Assembly: GCA_021793175.1 (NCBI GenBank)
Contig: JAJYTH010000018.1
Location: 1 to 43,657, forward strand
Direction of reading: 5' to 3'
DNA: 43,657 bases
Source: Actinomycetes bacterium
GTDB lineage: Bacteria; Actinomycetota; Actinomycetes; Mycobacteriales; Pseudonocardiaceae
The position numbers and the translations under genes are program-made. This document shows, in pieces, positions 33,931 to 42,570 of this stretch. The first letter of the stretch is position 1. Every line of letters starts with the position of its first letter. The notes beneath the pieces were generated by a model. That model was given only the letters and a program-made list of their open reading frames with translations, was not told where the DNA came from and made no database searches.

Positions 33931-34126
33931 TTACTCGTCCGAGGCGGGGACGATCCGGAACACGGGATGTTTCAGCGCGGCCCGGCGCAGGACGTCGTCG
34001 AGCGTCAGCACGTTGACGGGTGTGGTTCTCCATTCCCCCGGACTTCCGCCCTCTTACCGACAGCACCCGACTGCCCCACAGACTCACCCCGATTCGGGCC
34101 AAGGCCCGCACGATGTGGTTGAGCAC
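33931..34126 (-). pseudogene. remnant of an F420 (deazaflavin)-dependent nitroreductase-family gene
   Basis: From GTG 34126 the frame reads LNHIVRALARIGVSLWGSRV and LSVRGRKSG, the usual N-terminus of this family. Reading then shifts: after removal of one G from the five-G run near 34040 it continues EWRTTPVNVLTLDD, as in intact members. The next residues, VLRRAALKHPVFRIVPASDE and a stop at 33931, look like the family C-terminus. About 80 residues of the core between LTLDD and the ending are missing. The gene thus has both an internal deletion and a frameshift and cannot give an active enzyme. Confidence 0.7.
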
Positions 34127-34320
34127 CTTCGTCGGACGTCCAGGTTCGAGGTATCACGTGGAAGCGGCCATGGAACCCACCTTCTCCGGTTTCGAGAGCA
34201 GCGCTCTCTATTGAACTCAGTGAACACCAAGCGCCGCCGCACGACCAGGAGCGTTCCCGTCGCGAGTCGGCGTGCGGGGCCGCTGTCTCTCCGCGCACGG
34301 TCGCACGGGGATCGAGCACG
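34127..34320. other. non-coding, no recognisable gene
   Basis: This stretch between two gene remnants has no frame with convincing coding character on either strand. GC content is lower than in neighbouring genes. It may be further debris of the same decayed locus. Confidence 0.5.
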
Positions 34321-34446
34321 GTGTTATCCGTGTCATCCGTGTCATCCGCGCCGTACCGATACTTTCCCGGCCGCGAAAACCTGCTCATCGCGCTCATCAC
34401 GCACCACGGGTCGACGCGTTCTTTCATCACACGATCGACCGAGTAG
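34321..34446 (+). pseudogene. possible TetR-type regulator scrap
   Basis: One frame encodes SSAPYRYFPGRENLLIALIT followed by HHGSTRSFI and a stop. The YRYFPGRENLLIAL part looks like the recognition helix and following helix of TetR proteins (compare Y-x-Y/H-F-x-x-K/R-x-x-L-L). The N-terminal half is missing; in its place is a 9-base unit, TGTYATCCG, repeated three times (34322-34348). TetR genes often sit beside flavin or F420 reductase genes, like the remnant at 33931. The match is short and tentative. Confidence 0.3.
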
Positions 34447-34552
34447 CCGTTTTCCTCGGCCTCGTGGCGGCCCGCACGAATGGCGACCACCCCGCGACGG
34501 CGGGACCATCGAGGTACGAAGGAACGGACGACCAGCCGTCGAAGGAGCAGAC

Positions 34553-34984
34553 ATGGCCACACGCGACGCGACCACTCAATGGACCGGTGGATTGAACTCC
34601 GGCACGGGCACGCTGACACTCGACTCGTCCAACTCGGCACAGTTCACGGTCACGTTCCCCCGCCGGACCGGCGAGCCCGAGGGCACCACCAGTCCCGAGG
34701 AGTTGATCGCGGCGGCCCAGGCTTCCTGCCTGGCCATGAACCTCGCGGGCACCCTTGAGAAGGAGGGGCTGACGCCGAACTCCATCGACTCCAGCGCGTC
34801 GGTGACCGTCGAACCCAGCGACGGCGGGTTGGCCATCAGCACCGTCGCGATCACCCTGCGCGCCTCGGTGGACGGCATCGACGATGAACGCTTCGACACG
34901 ATCGCCCAGAAGGCCAAGGACACGTGCCCGGTGAGCCGCGCGCTGGCCGGCACCACGATCACCATGGACGCGTCCTTGGCCTGA
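34553..34984 (+). CDS. osmC: OsmC-family peroxiredoxin
   Basis: The 143-aa product starts at ATG 34553 with AAGGAG five bases upstream; the longer open frame upstream is chance. The two reactive cysteines of OsmC proteins are present: Cys 59 in QASCLAMN and Cys 125 in DTCPVSRAL. NSGTGTLTL and TSPEELIAAAQ are typical of the OsmC (rather than Ohr) branch. It reduces organic hydroperoxides in the cytoplasm, with thiol regeneration by a dihydrolipoamide-type system in studied members. It is convergent with the ketosynthase gene, six bases apart. Confidence 0.93.
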   Translation: MATRDATTQWTGGLNSGTGTLTLDSSNSAQFTVTFPRRTGEPEGTTSPEELIAAAQASCLAMNLAGTLEKEGLTPNSIDSSASVTVEPSDGGLAISTVAITLRASVDGIDDERFDTIAQKAKDTCPVSRALAGTTITMDASLA

Positions 34985-34990
34985 CCCGGT

Positions 34991-36190
34991 TTATTTCGGC
35001 GGGGCGAGGACGACGGCCGAGTTATGACCGCCCATGCCCAGTGACGACTTCATGGTGAGCCGGTCGTCGATGTCCACAATGCCGTTTCGCAGCTTCGGGT
35101 GCGCCTGCGCCACCCGAAGCGGTGCGGGCACATAGCCGTAGTCGTAGCCCATCGCGGTGACCGCCAGCTCCACGGCAGCCGCCGCGCCCTGGCAGTGCCC
35201 CACCAACGGCTTGACCGAATACACGCCCGTGTCGTCTCCGAACAATTCGTCGGCCAGCACCGACTCCGTCGTGTCGCACTGTCGGGTGCCGGGCCCGTGC
35301 GCGTTGAGGTAGCCGACGGCGCTCGCCGGTACCCCCGCGTTGTCGAGTGCCTCGGTGAAGCACCGTCGCACCTGCGACAGTTCCGGATCGATCGACGTGG
35401 CGTGGTAGGCGTCGTGCGACATGGCACCGCCCAGCACCGTGGTGTACGGCGTGCGTGTCTTCCGGGACAGTACGAACGCCACGGACGCCTCCCCCATCAC
35501 GAACCCGCGACTGCCCTCCTGGAACGGTCGGCATCCGTCGAGGGGTTCGGCGTCGACCACCGTGACCCCGAGCCGCACGAAGTGTCGGACGTTCTCCGGC
35601 GTGAGTGACAGGTCGGTGGCCACGAGCACCACGTCGTCGACGAGTCCCGCGTCCAGCCACAGTTTGGCGGTGAGCAGACCGGCGTTACCCGATGCGCACA
35701 TGGCTGAGACGTTCATCGCGGGACCGTGGAAGCCGTACTCCTGCATGAGGGTGGACATCGGTGTCGACGGCATCAGTGCCAAGTACTCCCTTGCCCTGAT
35801 GTCGCCGTGTTCCAGCAGATAGAAGTCCTTCCACAGGTCGACCTCGCCGAGCACGACGGCGTGCAGCAGTCCCACGCGGCGCCCTTGCCGCCAGCCACGT
35901 CGCAGGGCGTCGTCGATGGCTTCGCGTGCCGCCGCCCGCATGGCTCGAGCGAACCGCCCCCTGCCGTCCGCGGAATCGCCCCCTTGCGGCACTCTGGCGA
36001 CCCAACCGCAGTTCTCACCGAACGTGGTACCGATGCCGCCGTCACTGTCGGGGCGGTCGGAGCCGTAGCCGTGGGTCAGCGTCGCCGCCGGTTTCGCCGA
36101 CCGCAGCCCGTCCCACAATGCCTTCCGCCCCCAGCCGTAGCCGGTGACGGCGCCGACTCCACAAATCTCAATTCCGCCTTGTGGACTCAA
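34991..36190 (-). CDS. stand-alone beta-ketoacyl synthase-like protein
   Basis: The start is TTG 36190 with GAGGAAG four to five bases upstream, giving 399 aa. It has a thiolase-fold KAS II-type layout: the N-terminal ICGVGAVTGYGWGRKALW, active-site Cys 165 in SAMCASGNAGL, first His in LNAHGPGTRQCD, and second His in VGHCQGAAAAVE, ending SLGMGGHNSAVVL. The Cys-His-His set for condensation is complete, but the context of the first His is HGPGT rather than the usual HGTGT. No acyl carrier protein, chain-length factor or other fatty-acid/polyketide gene is nearby. It could be a scavenged KAS, a pigment-pathway leftover or a specialised fatty-acid enzyme. It is divergent from the c-di-GMP gene at 36400. 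Confidence 0.83.
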   Translation of the reverse strand: MSPQGGIEICGVGAVTGYGWGRKALWDGLRSAKPAATLTHGYGSDRPDSDGGIGTTFGENCGWVARVPQGGDSADGRGRFARAMRAAAREAIDDALRRGWRQGRRVGLLHAVVLGEVDLWKDFYLLEHGDIRAREYLALMPSTPMSTLMQEYGFHGPAMNVSAMCASGNAGLLTAKLWLDAGLVDDVVLVATDLSLTPENVRHFVRLGVTVVDAEPLDGCRPFQEGSRGFVMGEASVAFVLSRKTRTPYTTVLGGAMSHDAYHATSIDPELSQVRRCFTEALDNAGVPASAVGYLNAHGPGTRQCDTTESVLADELFGDDTGVYSVKPLVGHCQGAAAAVELAVTAMGYDYGYVPAPLRVAQAHPKLRNGIVDIDDRLTMKSSLGMGGHNSAVVLAPPK

Positions 36191-36399
36191 GATGCTTCCT
36201 CACTTTCGTCCGGTTTCCTGCTACAGGCGGCTCGGTTCGCCGAACGGTGTGGACCGAAACAACCGCCTACTCGAGTGATGGACTTCGAGGGGCGCTCAAG
36301 ATGCACGCAGCGGCAACTGCGAGACAATTCCTCCTATTCGCCCAGCGGTGATTTCATGCTGTAATCAACACCTGGGAACGTGCGGCGGATGGACTGAGC

Positions 36400-39159
36400 A
36401 TGGAGGCGTACACCCACGACGAGTTGTCCACCTGGTCGTCGCGTAGCCGGGAGGACGTCACCGACCTTGCGCTCACCGCGATCACCGCAGGCGCGTGGTC
36501 CGTGAACCTCTCCGATCACGATGTCACGTGGAGCCCCGAGCTGGCCGGGATTCTCGGAGTGGACACCGATAACTCGGATGTCGTTCGTCGGCGTCTGCTG
36601 GATTTACTCGAGCCGTTGACCTTCGCGGCGAGAAATTGCCCGGTATGGCACAATTTTGATCTTGAGCAATGTCACACGACGCCCGGCGGTGAAACCCGAT
36701 GGACGCGCTTTCTCGCTCGCGCTCAAGGCAATGCCGCGACAGGAACGGTCGAACGGCTCGTGGGAATCGCCACGGACGTGACTGAGCGGTTCAGTAACGC
36801 GCAGGCACTGGATGATCTCGCCGATCGCTATCGCCTGCTGGTGGAACTCAGTCCCGAAGGGATCTGCGTGCACCAGGACGGCAAGTTGGTGTACGTCAAC
36901 CCGGCAGCGGCCCGGTTCGTCAAGGCCGACGATCCCGCGAAGCTGCTGAACCGTCCGATCATCGACTTCGTCCGTCCCGTCGCGGCACCGGAGTTGCTGC
37001 GCCGGGTCTCGTCGTTGCGGGAGCCGGGCGAGGCCACGGAGCCCACCGAAGTCCGTCTGTGCAGGCTCGACGGTAGTTCGCTGTTCGTCGAGTCGGTGTC
37101 GGTGCGCACCACCTGGCAGGGTGAACCCGCCTACCAGGTGATCATGCGGGACATCACCGCCCAGAAGTCCGCGCAGGCCGCGCTGCGCTTCCAGGCGGCG
37201 CTGGTCCGACATGTCAGTGACGCCATCATCGCGACGACGTCGGACGGCATGGTGACCAGCTGGAATCCAGCGGCCGAAGCCGTCTACGGCCACAGCGAGC
37301 ACGCGGCGTTGGGCAGGCCCGTGAGCGAACTCGTTGGGGTGACGCTCGACCCGCAGGCCATCGTGGCCGACGGCGGGGTCGTCGAGGTGGAACACCGGAA
37401 GGCCGACGGTTCCGCGTTGACGGTGCGGGTGTCGGCCTCCCCCATGGACGACGGGTACGTGCTGATGTGTGCGGACGAGACCGCGCGCAGAGCGGTCGAA
37501 CGCCGCTACCGCACCGTGGTGACGGCACTCGACGAGGGCGTCGTGGTGATCGACGGCAACGGGCTCGTCGGTTCGGCGAACCCTGCGGCGGGCCGTATCC
37601 TCGGTCTGCCCGTCGAGGCCATGATCGGTTGCTCACCGTCGCTGTTTCCGTTGTACGACGAATCCGGCGCGCGCATCCCGCCGAGTGAGTACCCGTCGGC
37701 GTTGACGCGGAGCACCGGCAACGCGTTGAACGGCCGTGTGCTGCGGGCCCGGCGTCCCGACGGGCAGTGGGTGTGGTTGTCGATGAGTTGTCGACCGTTG
37801 GCCCCGAACACGGCGCCCCCTCACGAGGTCGTGGCGTCGTTCACCGACATCACCGAACGTCGGGCCATCGGCGAGCGGCTCGAACACGACGCCACGCACG
37901 ACCCGCTCACCAACCTGGCCAACCGGACGCTGCTGTTGAAGCGGTTGGAGGACATGCTGCGGCAGCCTTACGGGCGATCGGTGTGCGTGTTGTTCATTGA
38001 CCTGGACAAGTTCAAGGTCATCAACGACTCACTGGGGCACGGCATCGGCGACAAGGTGCTGCGTATCGCGGGCCTGCGGCTGAAGAACTGTGTGCGGCGC
38101 GACGACCTGGTCGGCAGGCTCGGAGGCGACGAGTTCGCCATCGTGGCGTCCGGTATAGAGCAGAGCGGTCAGATCCAGGGCCTCATCGGTCATATCCGGC
38201 GGGCACTGGCCGAACCCATCATCGTGGAAGGCCGCAGGCTACGTATCGACGCCAGCATCGGTGTGGTGACGGCGCGCGCGAACGACGAACGCTCGGCCGA
38301 GGACCTGCTACGGGACGCCGACGTGGCCATGTATCAGGCGAAGATGCGTGGGCGGGGCAGACACGAGTTCTTCGATGTCGAACTGCGGGAGCGGGTGCAG
38401 CGGCAACTGCGGTTGGAACAGGACCTGCGCGAGTCCGTCCGGGACGGTCAGTTGTGGGTGGCCTATCAGCCCGTGGTGGATCTGCGCACACACCGGCGGG
38501 TGGCCGTCGAGGGACTGTTGCGCTGGAACCATCCCGTGCACGGGGAGATCTCTCCGGGCGAATTCATTCCACTGGCCGAGGAGAGCGACCTCATCAACCT
38601 GATCGGCGGGCACATGCTGCGCACCGCGACGCAGGAGCTGGCGTTTCGGCGCAAGCGCAGCGGTGTGCCCACCCGGCTCGCCGTGAACGTGTCGGCACGT
38701 CAACTCGACGACGGTTCGGTGGTGCCCGCCGTGAACGACGCCCTTCGCACGACGGGACTGCCGCCGGGCGAGCTGTGCCTGGAGATCACCGAGAGCGCCC
38801 TGATGCAGGAACCGGAGGCCGCGGCCGAAGTGCTCACCGCGTTGCGGGAACTCGGGGTGCGGTTGGCGATCGACGACTTCGGCACGGGTTATTCGTCGCT
38901 GGCGCAGCTGTGGAAACTTCCGCTGGACACGCTGAAGATCGACCGCTCGTTCGTGGCGGGACTCGACGGACCCAGTCACCCCGACGCCGAGGCGATCATC
39001 AAGGGGATCATCACGATGGCTCACTCGATGGGTCTCACGGTGATCGCCGAGGGCACGGAGAACGAACGGCAGATCACCATCCTGCGGGAACTCGGTTGTG
39101 ATCAGGCACAGGGCTTCCACCTCGGAAGGCCGGCCCCCGCGAACGAGGTGTTCGAATAG
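36400..39159 (+). CDS. PAS(4)-GGDEF-EAL cyclic-di-GMP enzyme
   Basis: The 919-aa protein starts at ATG 36400 and has no membrane helices. Four PAS-type sensor domains cover about residues 25-125, 145-255, 265-365 and 370-490 (for example YRLLVELSPEGICVHQDGKL, VSDAIIATTSDGMVTSWNP). The GGDEF domain follows (DLDKFKVINDSLGHGIGD) with an intact GGDEF at 575-579 and an RRDD inhibitory site five residues before it. The EAL domain has EGLLRW at 704-709, VNVSARQLDD, LEITESALM, DDFGTGYSS, LKIDRSF, AEGTE and QGFHLGRP. All catalytic residues of both cyclase and phosphodiesterase appear present, so it may make and degrade c-di-GMP in response to cytoplasmic signals. Confidence 0.93.
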   Translation: MEAYTHDELSTWSSRSREDVTDLALTAITAGAWSVNLSDHDVTWSPELAGILGVDTDNSDVVRRRLLDLLEPLTFAARNCPVWHNFDLEQCHTTPGGETRWTRFLARAQGNAATGTVERLVGIATDVTERFSNAQALDDLADRYRLLVELSPEGICVHQDGKLVYVNPAAARFVKADDPAKLLNRPIIDFVRPVAAPELLRRVSSLREPGEATEPTEVRLCRLDGSSLFVESVSVRTTWQGEPAYQVIMRDITAQKSAQAALRFQAALVRHVSDAIIATTSDGMVTSWNPAAEAVYGHSEHAALGRPVSELVGVTLDPQAIVADGGVVEVEHRKADGSALTVRVSASPMDDGYVLMCADETARRAVERRYRTVVTALDEGVVVIDGNGLVGSANPAAGRILGLPVEAMIGCSPSLFPLYDESGARIPPSEYPSALTRSTGNALNGRVLRARRPDGQWVWLSMSCRPLAPNTAPPHEVVASFTDITERRAIGERLEHDATHDPLTNLANRTLLLKRLEDMLRQPYGRSVCVLFIDLDKFKVINDSLGHGIGDKVLRIAGLRLKNCVRRDDLVGRLGGDEFAIVASGIEQSGQIQGLIGHIRRALAEPIIVEGRRLRIDASIGVVTARANDERSAEDLLRDADVAMYQAKMRGRGRHEFFDVELRERVQRQLRLEQDLRESVRDGQLWVAYQPVVDLRTHRRVAVEGLLRWNHPVHGEISPGEFIPLAEESDLINLIGGHMLRTATQELAFRRKRSGVPTRLAVNVSARQLDDGSVVPAVNDALRTTGLPPGELCLEITESALMQEPEAAAEVLTALRELGVRLAIDDFGTGYSSLAQLWKLPLDTLKIDRSFVAGLDGPSHPDAEAIIKGIITMAHSMGLTVIAEGTENERQITILRELGCDQAQGFHLGRPAPANEVFE

Positions 39160-39184
39160 CGGCAGGTCCGCCCGAGCCGTCATC

Positions 39185-39799
39185 TCACGACGCGTCCACC
39201 ACCAGCACTTCGAGTGTTCTCGGGCCGTGCACGCCCTCCACCCGGTCGAGTTCGATGTCGCTGGTGGCCGAGGGTCCGCTCACGAACGTCAGGGGACGTC
39301 CGGGGTCCAGTCTCCGCAGCGCCTCCGGCACACTCACCTCGATCTGGTCGGCACGCACCACGCACAGGTGATAGTCCGGTACGAGTGTGAGCAGTCGTCT
39401 GCCCTGTGCTGCACCGGTGTCGAGGACGACGGTGCCGGTCTCGGCGATCGCGACCGCGCAACCGGTCAATACCCCGTCGGCCGAGTCCACTTCGGGGAGC
39501 TCCAAGGCCGGTTCGTCGAGCGCCCAGCGCACTTCGCTCACACGCCAGCTCGCGGGCAGGTCGGCGGGAGCCACCATCGTCCTTGCGTCACGATCGACCA
39601 GGCAAGCCCTGATCCGCGCGGGTAGTTCGTCCTCGGTCACTCGATGGACGGTGGCTTTGTAGTGTTCTATCCGCTCGGTGAACAGTCCCACGGGGTCGTC
39701 GGCTCTGCGGGTCTGTTCGTAGTCTCTCGGCACCGGGGGCGGTTCGGGCCGGGACACGGCACGGATCCGCGCCAGGATCTCCGCTCTCGCACTAGCCAC
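39185..39799 (-). CDS. lutC: lactate utilisation protein C (LUD domain)
   Basis: The start is GTG 39799, overlapping the end of lutB by eight bases. The 204-aa product is a single LUD domain: ARAEILARIRAVS, a variable middle, GCAVAIAETGTVVLDTG, LTLVPDYHLCVVRADQI and the ending TFVSGPSATSDIELDRVEGVHGP. In Bacillus and Shewanella LutABC forms an L-lactate oxidising iron-sulfur complex that feeds electrons to the respiratory chain; LutC is a small partner without clusters. The three genes overlap in order A, B, C. Confidence 0.9.
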   Translation of the reverse strand: MASARAEILARIRAVSRPEPPPVPRDYEQTRRADDPVGLFTERIEHYKATVHRVTEDELPARIRACLVDRDARTMVAPADLPASWRVSEVRWALDEPALELPEVDSADGVLTGCAVAIAETGTVVLDTGAAQGRRLLTLVPDYHLCVVRADQIEVSVPEALRRLDPGRPLTFVSGPSATSDIELDRVEGVHGPRTLEVLVVDAS

Positions 39800-41219
39800 G
39801 GTTCTGCCTCCACCACATGCGGAACGACTCCTTCGGCACCGCCGGGACGTCCCGACTGTCCGTCCACTTCGAACCTGGCCACGGCAGGCGTTTGATCCGG
39901 CCGTCGTCGCCGGCGAGGAAACGCGACAGTGCCCCGATCCGTTGTGCCGCTTCGTATCGGCGGGGATCGCGGAACATCCATGCGGCACCCGCCATGGCCA
40001 ACGCCTCGGGGTCACGTCTCGACTTCGCCTGCACAGCCTGCGACCGCAGGTGCGTGAGCACCTCGGGAATGTCGATGCGCACGGGACACACCTCGTAGCA
40101 GGCGCCGCAGAGCGACGACGCGTACGGCAACGACGCGGCCTGCTCATCGTCCATGTCCCCGACGAGCTGCGGCGCGAGGATCGCACCGATCGGCCCCGGA
40201 TACACCGAGCCATAGGCCTGCCCGCCTGTGCGCTCATAGACGGGACACACGTTGAGGCACGCCGAGCAGCGGATGCACCGCAACGCCTGTCTGCCCACCT
40301 CGTCGGCCAGCGCGGTGGTGCGACCGTTGTCCAACAGCACGAGGTGGAACTCGCTCGGACCGTCTCCCGGTGTCACGCCTGACCAGACGGACGTGTACGG
40401 GTTCATGCGTTCGGCCGTCGACGAACGCGGCAGCAACTGTAGGAAGACCTCCAGGTCGCGCCACGTCGGGACGAGTTTCTCGATCCCCATCACGGTGATC
40501 AGTGTTTCGGGCAGGGTCAGGCACATGCGCCCGTTGCCCTCCGACTCGACGACGGCGATGGAGCCGGTCTCCGCGACGGCGAAGTTGGCTCCCGAGATCG
40601 CGACCTTGGCGGAGAGGAACTTGCGTCGCAGGTGCTTCCGCGCCGCTTCGGCCAGGTCCCGCGGGTCGTCCGAGGCGGGCACCTCCGACATCCCACGCAC
40701 GAAGATGTCCTTGATCTCGGCGCGGTTGCGGTGGATCGCGGGTACGAGGATGTGCGAGGGCCGGTCGTTTCCGAGTTGCACGATCAGCTCGGCGAGATCG
40801 GTCTCGACGGGCCGAACACCGGCCGCCTCCAGGTAGGGGTTCAGGCCGATCTCGGCGGTGGCCATGGATTTGACCTTGACGACCTCGTCGGCGTCTTTGG
40901 CCCGCACGAGGTCGAGCACGATGCGGTTGGCCTCCTCGGCGTCGCGAGCCCAGTGCACCACGCCGCCGCGAGCGGTCACGGCCTCCTCCAGCCGCACCAG
41001 ATAGGTGTCGAGGTGGGCGAGCACGTCGTCCTTGATAGCCTCGCCCGCCCTGCGCAGCTCTTCCCAGTCGGACAGCTCCGCGACAGCCTCGGCACGCTTG
41101 GCCCGGATGGAGGTCGTCGCCTTGCGCAGGTTGGTGCGCAGTTGTGTGTCACCGAGCGCGGTGTGGGCCGCGCGAGGGAACGTCGGGCTGCCGAGCCACG
41201 TCACGGGGTTGCGACCCAC
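39792..41219 (-). CDS. lutB: lactate utilisation iron-sulfur protein B
   Basis: I choose GTG 41219 because GGAGGA lies six bases upstream; another in-frame GTG at 41204 overlaps the lutA stop as GTGA. The 475-aa protein has an N-terminal LUD domain (ISGANFAVAETGSIAVVESEG) and two 4Fe-4S motifs: CIRCSACLNVCPVY from about residue 315 and CGACYEVCPV near 370. The helical tail contains MFRDPRRYEAAQRIG and ends KESFRMWWRQNRG. It is the electron-carrying subunit of the Lut lactate dehydrogenase complex. Confidence 0.93.
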   Translation of the reverse strand: MGRNPVTWLGSPTFPRAAHTALGDTQLRTNLRKATTSIRAKRAEAVAELSDWEELRRAGEAIKDDVLAHLDTYLVRLEEAVTARGGVVHWARDAEEANRIVLDLVRAKDADEVVKVKSMATAEIGLNPYLEAAGVRPVETDLAELIVQLGNDRPSHILVPAIHRNRAEIKDIFVRGMSEVPASDDPRDLAEAARKHLRRKFLSAKVAISGANFAVAETGSIAVVESEGNGRMCLTLPETLITVMGIEKLVPTWRDLEVFLQLLPRSSTAERMNPYTSVWSGVTPGDGPSEFHLVLLDNGRTTALADEVGRQALRCIRCSACLNVCPVYERTGGQAYGSVYPGPIGAILAPQLVGDMDDEQAASLPYASSLCGACYEVCPVRIDIPEVLTHLRSQAVQAKSRRDPEALAMAGAAWMFRDPRRYEAAQRIGALSRFLAGDDGRIKRLPWPGSKWTDSRDVPAVPKESFRMWWRQNRG

Positions 41220-41932
41220 GGCTGTTCCTCCGTACTCGCCAGGATTTCCGCCAGGTGCACGCTTCGCACGCCGGTGCGCAGCCGGGACAGGCCGCCGCCG
41301 ATGTGCATCAGACACGAGTTGTCGCCGGCGGTGAGCACCTGCGCGCCCGTGTCCTGCACGCACCGCATCTTGTCGGCCAGCATGGCGGTGGACGTCTCCG
41401 CGTTCTTCAACGCGAACGTGCCGCCGAAGCCGCAGCACTGTTCCGCCTGCGGCAACTCGACCAGTTGGAGGCCCTTCACCTCGCGCAGCAGGCGCAGCGG
41501 CTTGTCACCCACCCCGAGCATGCGCAGCGAGTGACACGTGGGGTGGTAGGTCACCCGGTGCGGGAAGTACGCGCCGACGTCGGTGACCCCGAGGACATCC
41601 ACAATGAACTCGCTGAGTTCGTAGGTGCGTTCGACGGCGGGGCTGTTGCCACACACGTCGGGATGGAGCTTTCGGACCATTCCGGCACAGGAACCCGAAG
41701 GGGCCACCACGTAGTCGTAGCCGTCGAACACCTCCGCATAGCGGCGGGCGAGCGGTTCGGCCTCGTCGTAGTAGCCGGTGTTGTAGTGCATCTGCCCGCA
41801 GCACGTCTGTCCCAGCGGGAAATCGACCTCGCAGCCGAGCCGTTCGAGCAGCCGGAGCACGGCCTTGGCGGTGTCGGGGTACAGCGTGTCGGTGAGGCAG
41901 GTCGCGAACAGCGCCACGCGCGGTGTGCTCAC
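41201..41932 (-). CDS. lutA: lactate utilisation protein A (CCG-domain)
   Basis: GTG 41932 is preceded by GAGGTGGGGA. The 243-aa protein has two cysteine-rich CCG domains: FATCLTDTLYPDTA, PLGQTCCGQMHYNTGY and APSGSCAGM in the first, and TYHPTCHSLR with QCCGFGGTFALKN and GDNSCLMHI in the second. Such domains in heterodisulfide reductase-like proteins bind iron-sulfur clusters or quinone-side sites. It is first in the lutABC operon and overlaps lutB by 19 bases. No LutR/GntR regulator or lactate permease gene is in view. Confidence 0.92.
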   Translation of the reverse strand: MSTPRVALFATCLTDTLYPDTAKAVLRLLERLGCEVDFPLGQTCCGQMHYNTGYYDEAEPLARRYAEVFDGYDYVVAPSGSCAGMVRKLHPDVCGNSPAVERTYELSEFIVDVLGVTDVGAYFPHRVTYHPTCHSLRMLGVGDKPLRLLREVKGLQLVELPQAEQCCGFGGTFALKNAETSTAMLADKMRCVQDTGAQVLTAGDNSCLMHIGGGLSRLRTGVRSVHLAEILASTEEQPWVATP

Positions 41933-42053
41933 GGGTTCCCCACCTCGTCGTCCGACGGGGGCGTCGGTTCTCTCCTTGCCTGGGACAGCACGCATCGAGC
42001 GTAATGTCGCGATCACCTTCCGACCAAGTGTGAGAACCCGGGCTCGGGTCGGC

Positions 42054-42467
42054 TCACGACTCGTCGAACACGGCCCGCCACCAATGCGGCTGGAGTTCAC
42101 CCAGTCGGACCATTCGCCACCGCGCCGGGTCGTCGGGTTCGGGCACGGCGACCAGTACTTCGGGGCCGTGGACACGGAGGCGTTCCTGGCACACACCGCA
42201 TGGGGTGAGGACCCAGGCGTCGGCTTCCCGGCCCGGGCGAACGACACAGGCCGAGGCCACGACCGTCCGGCCGAGCCGATACGCCTCGCACAGGGCACCG
42301 ACCTCGTGGCACAGTTCGACGGCCGGGTTCAACGCCGGTGGAGCGGTGCTGGTGAGGACCGTGCCGTCGTCCAGCACCATCGCGGCGGCTCCGGCTTCGG
42401 ACTCCCCGGGAAACCGGTCGTCGAGCAGCTCGGTCGCGGCGGCGACGAGCCGGGCACCGATATCCAT
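42054..42467 (-). CDS. cytidine deaminase-like protein
   Basis: The 137-aa product starts at ATG 42467. The zinc deaminase signature is Cys 53-His-Glu 55 in VELCHEVGAL and Cys 90..Cys 93 in TPCGVCQERL. The proton-shuttling Glu is thus kept, though the middle residue is His rather than the usual Ala of CAE. Length and fold match the short cytidine/blasticidin-S deaminase group. It could act in pyrimidine salvage or on a nucleoside antibiotic. It is divergent from the yceI gene. Confidence 0.85.
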   Translation of the reverse strand: MDIGARLVAAATELLDDRFPGESEAGAAAMVLDDGTVLTSTAPPALNPAVELCHEVGALCEAYRLGRTVVASACVVRPGREADAWVLTPCGVCQERLRVHGPEVLVAVPEPDDPARWRMVRLGELQPHWWRAVFDES

Positions 42468-42532
42468 CCGCGCAGCCTACAGCGCAAAAGGTCATCTTCG
42501 GCGAAGTCGCGGACCGATTCGTTGTGGTCGAA

Positions 42533-42548
42533 TGTGTTGCTTAACACA
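42533..42548. promoter_or_regulatory. palindrome in the divergent cdd-like/yceI promoter region
   Basis: TGTGTT-GCTT-AACACA is a perfect 6-bp inverted repeat, 23 bases before the yceI ATG and 66 bases before the deaminase start. Its size suits a MarR- or TetR-type regulator. Actinobacterial yceI genes are often regulated by a neighbouring MarR protein, but none is in this window. Confidence 0.5.
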
Positions 42549-42570
42549 CGAACTGCGATTGAATGTGATC

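Noticed and set aside
34322..34348. Triplicated 9-base unit considered as a CRISPR or mobile-element repeat
   Set aside because: The copies are contiguous with no spacers and no associated genes; a short slippage repeat is the simpler reading.
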